In this document: positions 45,820 through 54,629 of the stretch, piece by piece
Layout: each line of letters begins with the position of its first letter
Position numbering within the stretch: the first letter of the stretch is position 1
Origin: Polyangium spumosum
Lineage (GTDB): Bacteria; Myxococcota_A; Polyangia; Polyangiales; Polyangiaceae
Length of the DNA stretch: 64,000 nt
Direction of reading: 5' to 3'
Assembly: GCF_009649845.1 (NCBI RefSeq)
Contig: NZ_WJIE01000001.1
Coordinates: forward strand, 1,101,054 to 1,165,053
Notes under the pieces: generated by a model
Told to the model about the DNA's origin: nothing
What the model saw: only the letters and a program-made list of their open reading frames with translations
Database searches by the model: none
Position numbers and translations under genes: made by a program

Positions 45820-46226
45820 CGGTCCTCCCTCTGCTCGTGATCCTTCGGGCGCGCCGCCAGCACCGGCGTCGCGATCGCGGAGAGGGATGTCGCGAGCGAC
45901 GCGATGAGTGGCAAGAGGGTTTGCAGCGCGGGGCCGCCGTCGATGCGCACCACGCGGGGACGCGCGTCTCTCTCGGGCGTGGTCGGCTCGAGCGTCGCGA
46001 GGAGCCGGCCTCGCTCGAGATCAAACGAGAGCGAACGGATCACGACGCCGGGCTCGAAGGCGGCGAGCGCCGCGAAGAGCGGGCCGGCCGCTTCGAGGGC
46101 CTGTTCGGCCCGCTCCCCGCGCAGATCGACCCCGGGCCCCGAGAACGGGCACCCCTCGTGATCCGTCGCGGGCACCACGCGCACGTGGTGGTCCCGGGCG
46201 CGCAGCTTGAACGAGCGAATCTGCAA
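45816..46226 (-). CDS. Small hypothetical protein in the radical SAM-cyclase operon
   Basis: A 136-residue protein beginning at TTG 46226 behind a GGGAGG ribosome site, with LRARDHHVRVVPATDHEGCPFSGPGVDL and a central VIRSLSFDLERGRLLATLEP. No signal peptide; its C-terminal half has a hydrophobic patch. Family not recognised. It starts 17 bases after the radical SAM stop and its stop overlaps the cyclase start, so the three genes are co-translated or at least co-transcribed. Confidence 0.65.
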   Translation of the reverse strand: MQIRSFKLRARDHHVRVVPATDHEGCPFSGPGVDLRGERAEQALEAAGPLFAALAAFEPGVVIRSLSFDLERGRLLATLEPTTPERDARPRVVRIDGGPALQTLLPLIASLATSLSAIATPVLAARPKDHEQREDR

Positions 46227-46242
46227 AGAGCCTCCCGCGAAG

Positions 46243-48192
46243 TCAGCGACGAACCTCGGGCGCCTTCCGTCCCTTTGGCTTGCAGGAGCGCTCGGCCCGC
46301 GCGCGCCGCATCGCGATCGGCATCGAGCCCTTCCCCGTCGCGGGCGGGACCAGGCAAAACGGCTTCGATCCGATGAGATCCGCCCGCCCCGCCTTGATCA
46401 ACGCCTCCCGCGCCTCGTCGTGGTGGGCCGGATCCCAGTAGAGCAGGAGCGCCTTCTGGAGCCGCTTCTCGTGCATGTCCTTGGCCGTGTACACGGGCTT
46501 CTTCGTGAAGGGATCGACGCCCGCGTGGTACATACACGTCGCCATCGACATCGGCGTCGGGATGAAGTCCTGCACCTGCCGCGGCCGCATCCCCTTCTTC
46601 TTCAGCCAGAGCGCGAGGTCCACCATGTCCCGGAGCGACGAGCCCGGGTGCCCCGAGATGAAGTAGGGCACGAGGAACTGGTTCTTCCCCGCCTCCTCGC
46701 TGGCGCACTGGAACTGCTCGGCGAAGCGCTCGTAGCTCTCGATGCCCGGCTTCTTCATCCTGTCGAGCACGTCCTTCTTCGAGTGCTCGGGCGCGACCGA
46801 GAGCTGGCCGCCCGTGTGCCATTGCGCGAGCTCCTCGATGAACTCCGGCGAGCGCTCGGCGAGGTCGTACCGGATCCCCGAGGCGATGAAGACCTTCTTC
46901 ACGCCCTCGCTCTCGCGCACGGCGCGCATCAGATCGAGCAGCGGACCGTGATCCGTCTCGAGGTTCTCGCAGACCCCGGGGTGCACGCACGAGAGCCGCC
47001 GGCATTTGCTCTCGATCGCCGGGTCCTTGCATTTCATCATGTACATGTTGGCCGTGGGGCCGCCGAGGTCGGAGATGGAGCCGCGGAAATCGTCCATCCG
47101 GCGCAGCGCGCGGATCTCCTTCAGGACGCTCTCGGCCGAGCGTGATTGAATGACGCGCCCCTCGTGCTCCGTGATCGAGCAGAACGTGCAGCCCCCGAAG
47201 CAGCCGCGCATCGTCACGATCGAATGCTTCACCGTCTCGAACGCGGGGATCTTCTCCGAATACGTGTAATGGGCCGCGCGCGCGAAGGGCAGGTCGTAGA
47301 GCGCGTCCATGTCCTTCGTCTCGAGCGGGATCGCGGGCGGATTGAAGTAGACCGCCTCCTCGCCGTGGGGCTGCACGATCGGCCGCCCGTTGCCCGGGTT
47401 CGTCTCGTACTGGAAGCGCCGGCTCATCTCGGCGAACGCCTCCTTGTCCCGCAGGACCTCCTCGTAACTCGGCAGGATCACGGCCTTGCCGTCGCCGACG
47501 AACCGGCTCGGCTCGACGTCCTCCCACTCGCCCTTGCGGAGCACGTACGCCGTCCCCCGCACGTCCCGCAGATCGCGGATGCTCTCGCCCTTGCGTAACC
47601 TGTCGGCGACCTCCCAGACCGGCCGCTCGCCCATCCCGAAGATGAGCAGGTCTGCCTTCGCGTCGAGCAGCACGCTCCTGCGCACCTGGTCCGACCAGTA
47701 ATCGTAGTGCGCGATCCGCCGGAGCGAGGCCTCGATCCCGCCGAGCACGAGCGGCACGCCCGGGAAGGCGCGGCGGCAGAGGTTGCCGTAGACGATCGTC
47801 GCCCGGTTCGGCCGGAGCCCCGTGCGCCCGCCCGGCGAGTACTGATCCTCGCTCCGGACCTTCTTCTGCGCCGTGAGCTTGTTCAACATGCTGTCCATGT
47901 TGCCCGCCGTGATGCCCACGAAGAGCCGCGGCGCGCCCATCCGCAGGAGGTCGTCCGTCGTGCGCCAGTCCGGCTGCGAGACGATCCCCACGCGGAAGCC
48001 CCGCGCCTCGAGGAAGCGGCCGATCAGGGCCGCGCCGAACGCGGGGTGGTCGACGTAGGCGTCGCCGTTCACGAGCAGGACGTCGAGCTCGTCCCAGCCG
48101 CGGGCCTCCATCTCGGCGCGGGTCGTGGGCAGGAAACGGCGGAGGTCACGACCCGACGCGTGGGCGCTTTTGCGAATCTGGACGATGGTCAC
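46243..48192 (-). CDS. YgiQ-family radical SAM protein (UPF0313)
   Basis: A 649-residue radical SAM enzyme with the CxxxCxxC motif [11 protein letters not shown] (Cys331, 335, 338), preceded by a large N-terminal region typical of YgiQ ([48 protein letters not shown]). The C-terminus is very basic, containing [21 protein letters not shown]. YgiQ proteins are conserved but biochemically undefined; the family is thought to modify unknown substrates with S-adenosylmethionine and a 4Fe-4S cluster. Downstream genes suggest a link to cyclic nucleotide signalling, which is only positional inference. Confidence 0.92.
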   Translation of the reverse strand: MTIVQIRKSAHASGRDLRRFLPTTRAEMEARGWDELDVLLVNGDAYVDHPAFGAALIGRFLEARGFRVGIVSQPDWRTTDDLLRMGAPRLFVGITAGNMDSMLNKLTAQKKVRSEDQYSPGGRTGLRPNRATIVYGNLCRRAFPGVPLVLGGIEASLRRIAHYDYWSDQVRRSVLLDAKADLLIFGMGERPVWEVADRLRKGESIRDLRDVRGTAYVLRKGEWEDVEPSRFVGDGKAVILPSYEEVLRDKEAFAEMSRRFQYETNPGNGRPIVQPHGEEAVYFNPPAIPLETKDMDALYDLPFARAAHYTYSEKIPAFETVKHSIVTMRGCFGGCTFCSITEHEGRVIQSRSAESVLKEIRALRRMDDFRGSISDLGGPTANMYMMKCKDPAIESKCRRLSCVHPGVCENLETDHGPLLDLMRAVRESEGVKKVFIASGIRYDLAERSPEFIEELAQWHTGGQLSVAPEHSKKDVLDRMKKPGIESYERFAEQFQCASEEAGKNQFLVPYFISGHPGSSLRDMVDLALWLKKKGMRPRQVQDFIPTPMSMATCMYHAGVDPFTKKPVYTAKDMHEKRLQKALLLYWDPAHHDEAREALIKAGRADLIGSKPFCLVPPATGKGSMPIAMRRARAERSCKPKGRKAPEVRR

Positions 48193-48260
48193 GGCCCCGT
48201 GACCCTAGCCTGCCCCGGCCCGCGCGTCAGCGCCGACGGCGACGCATTCGCGTTTTTCCC

Positions 48261-48308
48261 CGCTCCCGCTCCCGCTCCCGCTCCCGCTTCCGCTTCCGCT
48301 TCCGCTTC
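48261..48308. repeat. 6-bp tandem repeat, eight units
   Basis: Four CGCTCC units followed by four CGCTTC units, ending 22 bases before the next ATG. The array is not part of a coding frame I accept and lies in the 138 bases between the radical SAM start and the next gene. Slippage here would alter promoter or leader spacing. Confidence 0.9.
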
Positions 48309-48330
48309 GTCCGGTGTAGCGTCCGCTCGC

Positions 48331-49068
48331 ATGAAATACCTCTCCCTCGCGGCCCTCAAGGTCGCGCTCGCCAACCTCTTCGGCGAACGTCATCCGGTGC
48401 TGGTCCTCTCCAGCGCTGGCAAGATGTACGAGCCCATTCTCCTGGAGAAGAAGCAACAACTCGACGCGCTCCCCGCCGCCCTCACGGGGGGCAAGCCGCT
48501 CGCCGAAACGATTGCGGAGGTCGACGACGATCACGACGGCTTTGGCGCGGCCATCTGGCACCTCACCGAGGCATACGTACGATGCCCGAATGTCTCTGCG
48601 CCCGTGCGCGCCGCGGCCGCGCGTATCCGGGCCGCGTTCATTCCGCAGCTCGACGACCTCCAGGCGACGTACGTGCAAGAGGTCCACGCCGCGATCGATC
48701 ATCGAAAGCAGCTCGATACCCTGAAGTCCGACCTCCAGCTCATCCCCATCGCGGAGGGGCTCACGCTGCTCGATTGGGCGGCGGGGTATGTCGGCGCGGG
48801 CGAGCAGATCGGCTTCCTCCTCGGCCAACGAGCCGACGCGGACACGGGATCACGCAGCCAGGCTGGCAAGCTCCGGACCGGGATCCTGGCAGTCCTGGGC
48901 CGCTTCCGCGCGGCGCTCGGCGACGAGATCACCATGAACAAGGCCCTACCGAGGGACCTCGACGCGCAGGTCTTCGGGCTCTTCGACGAGCTCGCCCAGA
49001 TGCGCGCCGACGCCCTCGCGGCCAAGAAGGCCTCTGCCCCCGCGCCCATCGCGCCGATGACCCCTTGA
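48331..49068 (+). CDS. Hypothetical protein, helical, cytoplasmic
   Basis: A 245-residue mostly alpha-helical protein (LEKKQQLDALPAALTGG, APVRAAAARIRAAFIPQLDDLQATYVQEVHAAIDHRKQLDTLKSDLQLI) that lacks signal peptide and membrane segments. The bundle-like pattern hints at a four-helix or coiled-coil protein, but I recognise no family. ATG 48331 starts directly after the hexanucleotide repeat tract. The gene stands alone. Confidence 0.72.
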   Translation: MKYLSLAALKVALANLFGERHPVLVLSSAGKMYEPILLEKKQQLDALPAALTGGKPLAETIAEVDDDHDGFGAAIWHLTEAYVRCPNVSAPVRAAAARIRAAFIPQLDDLQATYVQEVHAAIDHRKQLDTLKSDLQLIPIAEGLTLLDWAAGYVGAGEQIGFLLGQRADADTGSRSQAGKLRTGILAVLGRFRAALGDEITMNKALPRDLDAQVFGLFDELAQMRADALAAKKASAPAPIAPMTP

Positions 49069-49522
49069 CCCTCACCTCCAGGTCCGACCGATCGGACCTC
49101 GGGGGCATCCCGATCACCCTCACGCCCGAACGATCGCACCTCGGCGTGGTCGCCTTCCCCCCGACGCTCCGGAGATCACGCCTCGGGGGTGGTCTTCGTC
49201 ATGGGCCGGGTCCGTCCGGGCGTGGTCCGGGGAGGACGGCCATGCCTCGGACGAGCGGTCCGCCGTGCGTCGAGGGGGTCGGCGCCCTGGACCATCACCG
49301 ATCGCGCGGGTTTCCAAGGGAAGGCGACGCCTCCGAGGTCCGATCGGCCGGGGACCGGGGAGAAGACCTTCCCCCCCGCGCCCCTGCCGACGGCGTAGCG
49401 GGCACGTTCGGGGCTCACCTGCCTCTTGCGGTCCCCTTGGGTTTCGTCCAAACATCGTTCGGCGGACGGACGCAACAAAAGTTCGCCAGGTCCGAGCGAA
49501 CCGGGATACTTCCAGGATCATC
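49069..49522. other. 454-bp intergenic region with nested inverted repeats
   Basis: No gene supported. Contains a 15-bp perfect inverted repeat (49088-49102 and 49334-49348), three direct copies of a 42-base unit beginning GATC, an inverted copy of the second unit, and a small hairpin at about 49358-49375 (GGGGA / TCCCC). Long frames across it are rich in Arg and Gly and lack start sites. Confidence 0.7.
49088..49348. repeat. Intergenic repeat cluster with 15-bp inverted ends
   Basis: CCGATCGGACCTCGG at 49088-49102 is matched by its exact reverse complement at 49334-49348. Inside, units starting at 49090, 49132 and 49174 repeat every 42 bases. The stretch 49318-49348 is an almost perfect inverted copy of the second unit (its GTCGCCTTCCC at 49149-49159 pairs with GGGAAGGCGAC). 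Confidence 0.7.
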
Positions 49523-49960
49523 ATGAACCAATCGCGTTACATCACCGCCCTCTGCGCTGCCGTGCTTCCGATCGCGCTGGCCCTCGTGGCCAACGGCTGC
49601 GGCAACAAGGAAGAAGAAACCCCGCCCGCGCCCGTCGCGACGCCGGCCCCCACGCCGACGCCGGCCCCCACGCCGGAGAAGCTCGTCGTCGAAGAGGACG
49701 CGGGCTCGGACGCCGCGGACGACGCGGACGCGGACGCGGGCAAGAAGGTCACCGGCGGCAGCTTCGACCCGACGGGCATCCGCGCCTGCTGCTCTGCGCT
49801 CCGGAGCAACGCGAACTCGGCCCCGCTCGACCAGAAGGGCACGTACCTGGCCGCCGCCGGTGTGTGTGACGGCCTGGTCAACTCGCCGCAGGGCCGGCAG
49901 GCGCTCAGCGCGGTCCGCGCCATGCTGAAGGGCGCCGGCGCGCCCGCGCAATGTAAATGA
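49523..49960 (+). CDS. Small lipoprotein with Pro/Thr/Ala linker
   Basis: A 145-residue lipoprotein (lipobox ALVANGC, Cys near residue 26). A TPAPTPTPAPTPE linker and an acidic Ala/Asp stretch precede a compact domain with a CC pair and two more Cys (GIRACCSALRSN, AAGVCDGLV). ATG 49523 has AGGA upstream. Its TGA overlaps the next gene's ATG (ATGA), showing translational coupling. Confidence 0.78.
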   Translation: MNQSRYITALCAAVLPIALALVANGCGNKEEETPPAPVATPAPTPTPAPTPEKLVVEEDAGSDAADDADADAGKKVTGGSFDPTGIRACCSALRSNANSAPLDQKGTYLAAAGVCDGLVNSPQGRQALSAVRAMLKGAGAPAQCK

Positions 49961-50340
49961 GAGGGCGGCGCGCGCGTCGCCTCTCGCTCGCGGCGGGGCT
50001 CGGGCTCGTCGTCTCCTGGCTCGGGGCGCGCGACGCGAGCGCGCTCGAGCCCCCGCCGAACCCGGGCCGCTCCAAGATCACGGGCGGGATCGCCTTGATG
50101 GTGAGCGGCGCGGTCGTCGGTGGCCTCGGCGCGGGCCTCTACGTCGCGAACGAGAACGCCGACCGCGCCGCGTGTGTCCCCTGCGCCAAGTCGTCCTGGG
50201 TCTTTCCGACCGTCCTCATGGGCGTCGGCGGCGCCATGTTCGTCGCGGGCATCCCGGTGTTCATCGTCGGACAGGTCGAACGTAGCCGCGCGGTGGTCTC
50301 CCTCGGCCCGTTTGGCGCGTCGGCCCACTTCACGTTCTAG
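49957..50340 (+). CDS. Small exported membrane protein
   Basis: A 127-residue protein with an Arg-rich signal (MRGRRARRLSLAAGLGL, cleavage near DASA) and two hydrophobic helices (about 45-62 and 86-105) separated by a loop with CVPC. It overlaps the upstream lipoprotein gene by four bases. The end VSLGPFGASAHFTF has a terminal Phe. It has no recognised domain; probably works with the lipoprotein in the envelope. Confidence 0.72.
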   Translation: MRGRRARRLSLAAGLGLVVSWLGARDASALEPPPNPGRSKITGGIALMVSGAVVGGLGAGLYVANENADRAACVPCAKSSWVFPTVLMGVGGAMFVAGIPVFIVGQVERSRAVVSLGPFGASAHFTF

Positions 50341-50349
50341 GGCGCCGCT

Positions 50350-51852
50350 TCATCCGGCGTGGGTCCAGACCAACGTACCCCCTTCGAGGTTGACAGCGCC
50401 GTGCCATTCCGGCGGGACGGGGGGATCGGTCCAGTCGAAGAGCCATTTCGCGTCGGCCGGGGCGAGGTTCACGCAGCCGTGGCTCCGCGGCTTGCCGAAC
50501 TCGTCGTGCCAGTAGGCGCCGTGCAGCGCGTAGCCCTCGTGGAAGTACTGGATGTAGGGCACGTCGCGCAGGTCGAACGAGTCCGAGCCTTCCTCGCCGT
50601 CCATCGTCCCGGAGACGTGCTTCGCGTGTACGTAAAACACGCCCCGCACCGTCGCTGTCGTCTTCTCGGGATCACTCATCCCGCCGCGCCCCGTGGACAC
50701 GAGCGTCGCGAACACCGGCTGCGTCCCCTCGTACGCCACGAGGAGCTGCTTCTTGATCGAGACGTCGATCCACTTCTTGCCCGCGCGCGCGTGCCCGATC
50801 GGATCCTCGCGCGGCGTCGCGATCAACATCGTCGCGGCGGGTAACCAGAACCCCTCGGTCGTCTCCCACAGTCCGCGCTCGCCGCCCTTCGTGTTGCCCG
50901 TGAGGACGACGCCGGATCGCCACGGCACGACGCCCTTCTCGTGCATCCGGCCGTCCGCGTCCGGGACGAGCTTCGCCGCGCCGTGGCTCGTCACGATGGC
51001 GGGCAGGCCGCCGGGGTTGTCCACGACCGCGCCGTGGAGCGAGCTGATCTTCGCGGGCTTCGTGCGATCGAGCGGGATGAGGTCGAGCTCGGTCGTGAGG
51101 CCGAACTTGCGGTCGGTCCACTCGAAGGCCGTGACGAGCCCGAAGGCGGACTCCTGCTTCGCGCGGCCGGCGTGAACGGAGTAGCGGAGCGGCTCGACGG
51201 CGCCGTAGGGCTTCGGCAAGTCGCGGCCCTCGGCGAGGAACGCGGGCACGGCGTCGAGCGGGACCTTGGGCGGGATGGCGAGGCGGACGTGCTCGCGCAC
51301 GGTGGGGCCCTCGACGCGGCGCTGATCCTTCTCGGTGGGCAGGCGGAAGTAGAGATGCGGCGCGCGGGAGCGCGACATCACATAGGCGTAGGGCAACGTG
51401 GCGTCGCGGTCGGGTCCACGCAGGGCGGCCTGGATGACCTGATGGTCGAGCGAGAGCGTCGCGCCTTTGCCGACGCAGACGTAGCCGCGCGGCGCGATGC
51501 GGTACCAGCCGCCCTCGCAGCGCCGGGTGCCGGCGGATGTTTCGGCGCGATCGACGACGGCGCCTGCGCGGAGGTAGCCGAGCTTGGTCGATCGGTCGTC
51601 GGGCGCGACGTAGATCCAGGTCCGCATCGCGATGCTGCCGATCTTGGCGCCGCGGCCCGGCTCGAGGTCTTCCCCAGCGCGTTTGTCCTCTTCGACGATC
51701 GGCGCGGGCGCGCCGGGGAGCTCGAGCGTCGGGGCGGCGGGGGGCCGATCGAGGACGCGCCCCGGCGGATCCTCGACGTTGCCGCAGCCCGGGAGAGCGA
51801 GCAGCAGGGCGAGGAGCGCAGGCCTTCGAGAGGGACGCGCGCAGAGGGACAT
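50350..51852 (-). CDS. L,D-transpeptidase (YkuD) lipoprotein
   Basis: A 500-residue protein with a lipoprotein signal (LLALPGC, Cys23) and an SH3-like segment. The C-terminal YkuD domain carries HGAYWHDEFGKPRSHGCVNL, with catalytic Cys near residue 460. YkuD enzymes form 3-3 peptidoglycan cross-links or attach proteins to peptidoglycan. The start at 51852 was taken because the signal peptide begins there; a TTG 45 bases upstream is an alternative. It lies downstream of the Cys-rich lipoprotein genes, transcribed in the same direction with a 122-base gap. Confidence 0.9.
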   Translation of the reverse strand: MSLCARPSRRPALLALLLALPGCGNVEDPPGRVLDRPPAAPTLELPGAPAPIVEEDKRAGEDLEPGRGAKIGSIAMRTWIYVAPDDRSTKLGYLRAGAVVDRAETSAGTRRCEGGWYRIAPRGYVCVGKGATLSLDHQVIQAALRGPDRDATLPYAYVMSRSRAPHLYFRLPTEKDQRRVEGPTVREHVRLAIPPKVPLDAVPAFLAEGRDLPKPYGAVEPLRYSVHAGRAKQESAFGLVTAFEWTDRKFGLTTELDLIPLDRTKPAKISSLHGAVVDNPGGLPAIVTSHGAAKLVPDADGRMHEKGVVPWRSGVVLTGNTKGGERGLWETTEGFWLPAATMLIATPREDPIGHARAGKKWIDVSIKKQLLVAYEGTQPVFATLVSTGRGGMSDPEKTTATVRGVFYVHAKHVSGTMDGEEGSDSFDLRDVPYIQYFHEGYALHGAYWHDEFGKPRSHGCVNLAPADAKWLFDWTDPPVPPEWHGAVNLEGGTLVWTHAG

Positions 51853-51974
51853 CAGGGAGGTTCGCCGCTGCTTAGGACGAACGCGCGTCTCGGGCAACGT
51901 CTTGACGAGGGGATATGTAGGGGAGGTGGGTCGGGTTACGGGGAGGCGGGCGGGGGGGCTCTAAAGAACCTGGC

Positions 51975-54545
51975 TCACGGCTCGCACACCTCGTCCACGC
52001 ATTTGCCGGACAGGCAATTCTCGTTGACTTTGCACGTGAAGCCCGCGGCGCCGAGGCACGTCCCCGCGCCGTCGCAAATCTTGAAATCCGCTGCGGCGCA
52101 GGTGCCGTCGTTCTCGTTCGCCGGGACCGGCAAACATTGGCCCTCCGTCCCGTCGAGGCCGCAGGAGTAACAATCGACGTCGCAGGCCGTGGCGCAGCAG
52201 AAGCCATCCACGCAGGTGCCGTTGCCGCACGCGGCGTCGTTCGCGCACGCCTCGCCGATATCGGCGATGCACATCCCCGCGCCGTCGCACACGCCCGGCA
52301 TCGTGCACTCCATGTCCGGATCGGCGCCCTTCGCGATCGGCCCGCAGACGCCGTCGTCGCCGCTGCCCTTCTTGTCGGTCGAGCACGCCTCGCACGTGCC
52401 CATGCAAGCGCTGTCGCAGCAGACGCCGTCCACGCAATGGCCGCTCGCGCATACGGCGTCGCTCAGGCAACTCTCGCCGGGGTTGGCGACGCACGTACCC
52501 GCGCCGCTGCACACATTGTTCGCCGGGCACTCCGTGTCCGGGTCCACGCCCGGGGGGATCGGGGCGCAGATGCCGTTGGGGCCGCCCGTCTTCACCGCCG
52601 AGCACGCCTGGCACGTGCCCACGCACGCCGTGTCGCAGCAGACCCCATCGACGCAGAACCCGCCGAGGCAATCGTCAGGGACGAGGCAACCGTCACCGTC
52701 CTTCGATCGGCAAACGCCCGTCGCGTCGCACGACCGCGTCCCCGCGCAGATGTCCGCGGGGCTCGTGTCCTCCACGGAGGTGATCATCGTGCAAATGCCG
52801 ATGGTGCCCGGCAGGTTGCAATGCTCGCACGCGGTATCGCAGGCAATGTCGCAGCAAACGCCGTCCGCGCAGGAGCCGCTCACGCATTCGTCGGCGTTCA
52901 CGCACGCCTCGGCGTCGTCCTTCTTGCACGCGCCATCGCCGTCGCAGGCGTTCGCGCCCGTGCAGAAGGGATCGTCCTCGACGGCGGCGGGCACGTTCAC
53001 GCACGTCCCGACGCTGCCGGGCACGTCACACGCGGTGCACGTGTCGCCGCAGGCCACATTGCAGCAGACGCCGTCCACGCAATGGCCGCTCAGGCACTCC
53101 ACGGCCCCGCCGCACGCCTCGGCGTCGGCCTTCTTGCACGACCCCGAGCCGTCGCAGACCGTGCCCCCGTCCTGGCTGCAGGCGGCCTCGAGAGGCCGGT
53201 CCGGGTTCGACGGGACGCCGGCCGCGCTGCACACGTCGTCGGTGCATTCATTGCCGTCGATGGGGATGTCGCTCGTGTCGACCGACGTAACGATGTTGCC
53301 CTGGGCGTCACACTCGACGACCCTACAATCCATGGCCGTCTGGCCGTCCGGCAGGTCCGTGCCCGCCGCGGTGAGGCTCACGCCGCACTCGTTGTTGATG
53401 CACGTGCGGACCTTGCAGAAATCGTCCGTGCCCTGGCATTGCGAGGCGACGTTGCAGCCGACGCACGTCCCGTCGCCGTCGCAGTAGAGATCCTGCCCGC
53501 AGCCCGTGTTGATGGCCTCGGGCGGGAACGACGGAGCGCCATCCGTGCAGACGTTCTTCGTGCAGGCGTTGTTGTCGTTCGGCAGATCCACGTCGTCGGC
53601 GACCTCTTGCGTGAGGCCCAGGCCGTCGCAGACGACACGTTTGCAATCGCCGGTCGTCTGGGTGGAGAACGGGGTGCCCTCGTCCGCGAACGTCTGCCCG
53701 CAGACGTGGTTCACGCAGGTGCGCTGCTGGCAGACGTCGTCCGGCGGCAGGTGCACGCAATCGGCGGGCTCGTTGCATTGAACGCAACTCGACGCGCCGT
53801 CGCAGACCTCGGGCTCCCCGGGCTCGCAGGGCTCGCCGGCGGTCACGGGCGGGTTCGTCGGGGCGCCCATCGTGCACACGTCGAGCGTGCAGGGATTCAC
53901 GTCGACGGGCACGTCCGTGTCGTCGACGACGGCCGTGTCCTCGCCCGCGACGCAGATGCGCTGCACGCAATCCCCGGGCACGGACTCGTACCCGGGCGTC
54001 GGCAGGCCGTCGAGGTCCGTGAAGAGGCAAGCGCCGATGCCCACATTGCAGACGTCCTCCGTGCACGCATTGCCGTCATCGCAGGGGGTTTGCGCGTCGC
54101 ACGAGACCTGACACGCCCCGCCCTGGCACGTCCCCTGCGCTCCGCCGACGAGGCAGCTCGTCCCGTTCGGCTCCGGAGGGTGGACCGGCGCGCCCATCGA
54201 ACACGCGTCGTTCGTGCAGCTCTCGCCGTCGTCCTCGACGTCGACGTCGTCGTTCATCGTGACGACGGCGCCGGCCACGCAGTCGATCCGCTGACAATCG
54301 CCGGCGGTTTGTCCCGGCAATGGACCGTCTCCGAGCGCCACGTGGGAGCAGACCCCGTCCGCGGCGCAGGCGTCGATGGTGCAAGGGTTCTGGTCCTCGC
54401 AGTTCGCGTCGGCGACACACGCCTCCGTGTCCTCGGGCGGTCGGGACCCGCTGGTGTCGAGCCCACACGAGGCGATCTGGGCGATGGCGGCGGCGGAGAG
54501 GAGCGTGGTGAGGAGGACGGAGAGGACGCGGGGGCGGTGTGGCAT
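51975..54545 (-). CDS. Cys-rich repeat lipoprotein A
   Basis: An 856-residue lipoprotein (lipobox AIAQIASC). The N-terminal half contains about five modules of the type DxxxCTxDxCxxGxPxxP (CTNDACSMGAPVHPP, CTLDVCTMGAPTNPP, CTKNVCTDGAPSFPP). The C-terminal half has five modules of about 70 residues, marked SGHCVDGVCCNVACGDTCTAC ... VCDGAGTC, plus a partial sixth. All of the many Cys would be disulfide-paired outside the cytoplasm. There are no catalytic motifs. It is similar to the next gene throughout, so both arose by duplication. Role unknown; adhesive or structural surface function is plausible. Confidence 0.85.
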   Translation of the reverse strand: MPHRPRVLSVLLTTLLSAAAIAQIASCGLDTSGSRPPEDTEACVADANCEDQNPCTIDACAADGVCSHVALGDGPLPGQTAGDCQRIDCVAGAVVTMNDDVDVEDDGESCTNDACSMGAPVHPPEPNGTSCLVGGAQGTCQGGACQVSCDAQTPCDDGNACTEDVCNVGIGACLFTDLDGLPTPGYESVPGDCVQRICVAGEDTAVVDDTDVPVDVNPCTLDVCTMGAPTNPPVTAGEPCEPGEPEVCDGASSCVQCNEPADCVHLPPDDVCQQRTCVNHVCGQTFADEGTPFSTQTTGDCKRVVCDGLGLTQEVADDVDLPNDNNACTKNVCTDGAPSFPPEAINTGCGQDLYCDGDGTCVGCNVASQCQGTDDFCKVRTCINNECGVSLTAAGTDLPDGQTAMDCRVVECDAQGNIVTSVDTSDIPIDGNECTDDVCSAAGVPSNPDRPLEAACSQDGGTVCDGSGSCKKADAEACGGAVECLSGHCVDGVCCNVACGDTCTACDVPGSVGTCVNVPAAVEDDPFCTGANACDGDGACKKDDAEACVNADECVSGSCADGVCCDIACDTACEHCNLPGTIGICTMITSVEDTSPADICAGTRSCDATGVCRSKDGDGCLVPDDCLGGFCVDGVCCDTACVGTCQACSAVKTGGPNGICAPIPPGVDPDTECPANNVCSGAGTCVANPGESCLSDAVCASGHCVDGVCCDSACMGTCEACSTDKKGSGDDGVCGPIAKGADPDMECTMPGVCDGAGMCIADIGEACANDAACGNGTCVDGFCCATACDVDCYSCGLDGTEGQCLPVPANENDGTCAAADFKICDGAGTCLGAAGFTCKVNENCLSGKCVDEVCEP

Positions 54546-54591
54546 CGGTCGGGTATTCTGTTTCGTTCCGAAATCAAACGTAGGAGAGGAA

Positions 54592-54627
54592 CGAGGCAGC
54601 CATCTCCCCCGAACGACGGCTGCCTCG
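54592..54627 (-). terminator. Terminator-like hairpin between Cys-rich genes A and B
   Basis: CGAGGCAGCC / GGCTGCCTCG, ten perfect pairs around a 16-base loop, follows the stop of gene B by two bases on the minus strand and precedes TTCCTCTCC. Gene A may therefore have its own promoter, or the hairpin attenuates read-through. Confidence 0.6.
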
Positions 54628-54629
54628 GG

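Noticed and set aside
49265-49522. Long N-terminal extension of the small lipoprotein gene
   Set aside because: It would translate the repeat cluster as Arg/Gly/Pro sequence and place the lipoprotein signal internally.
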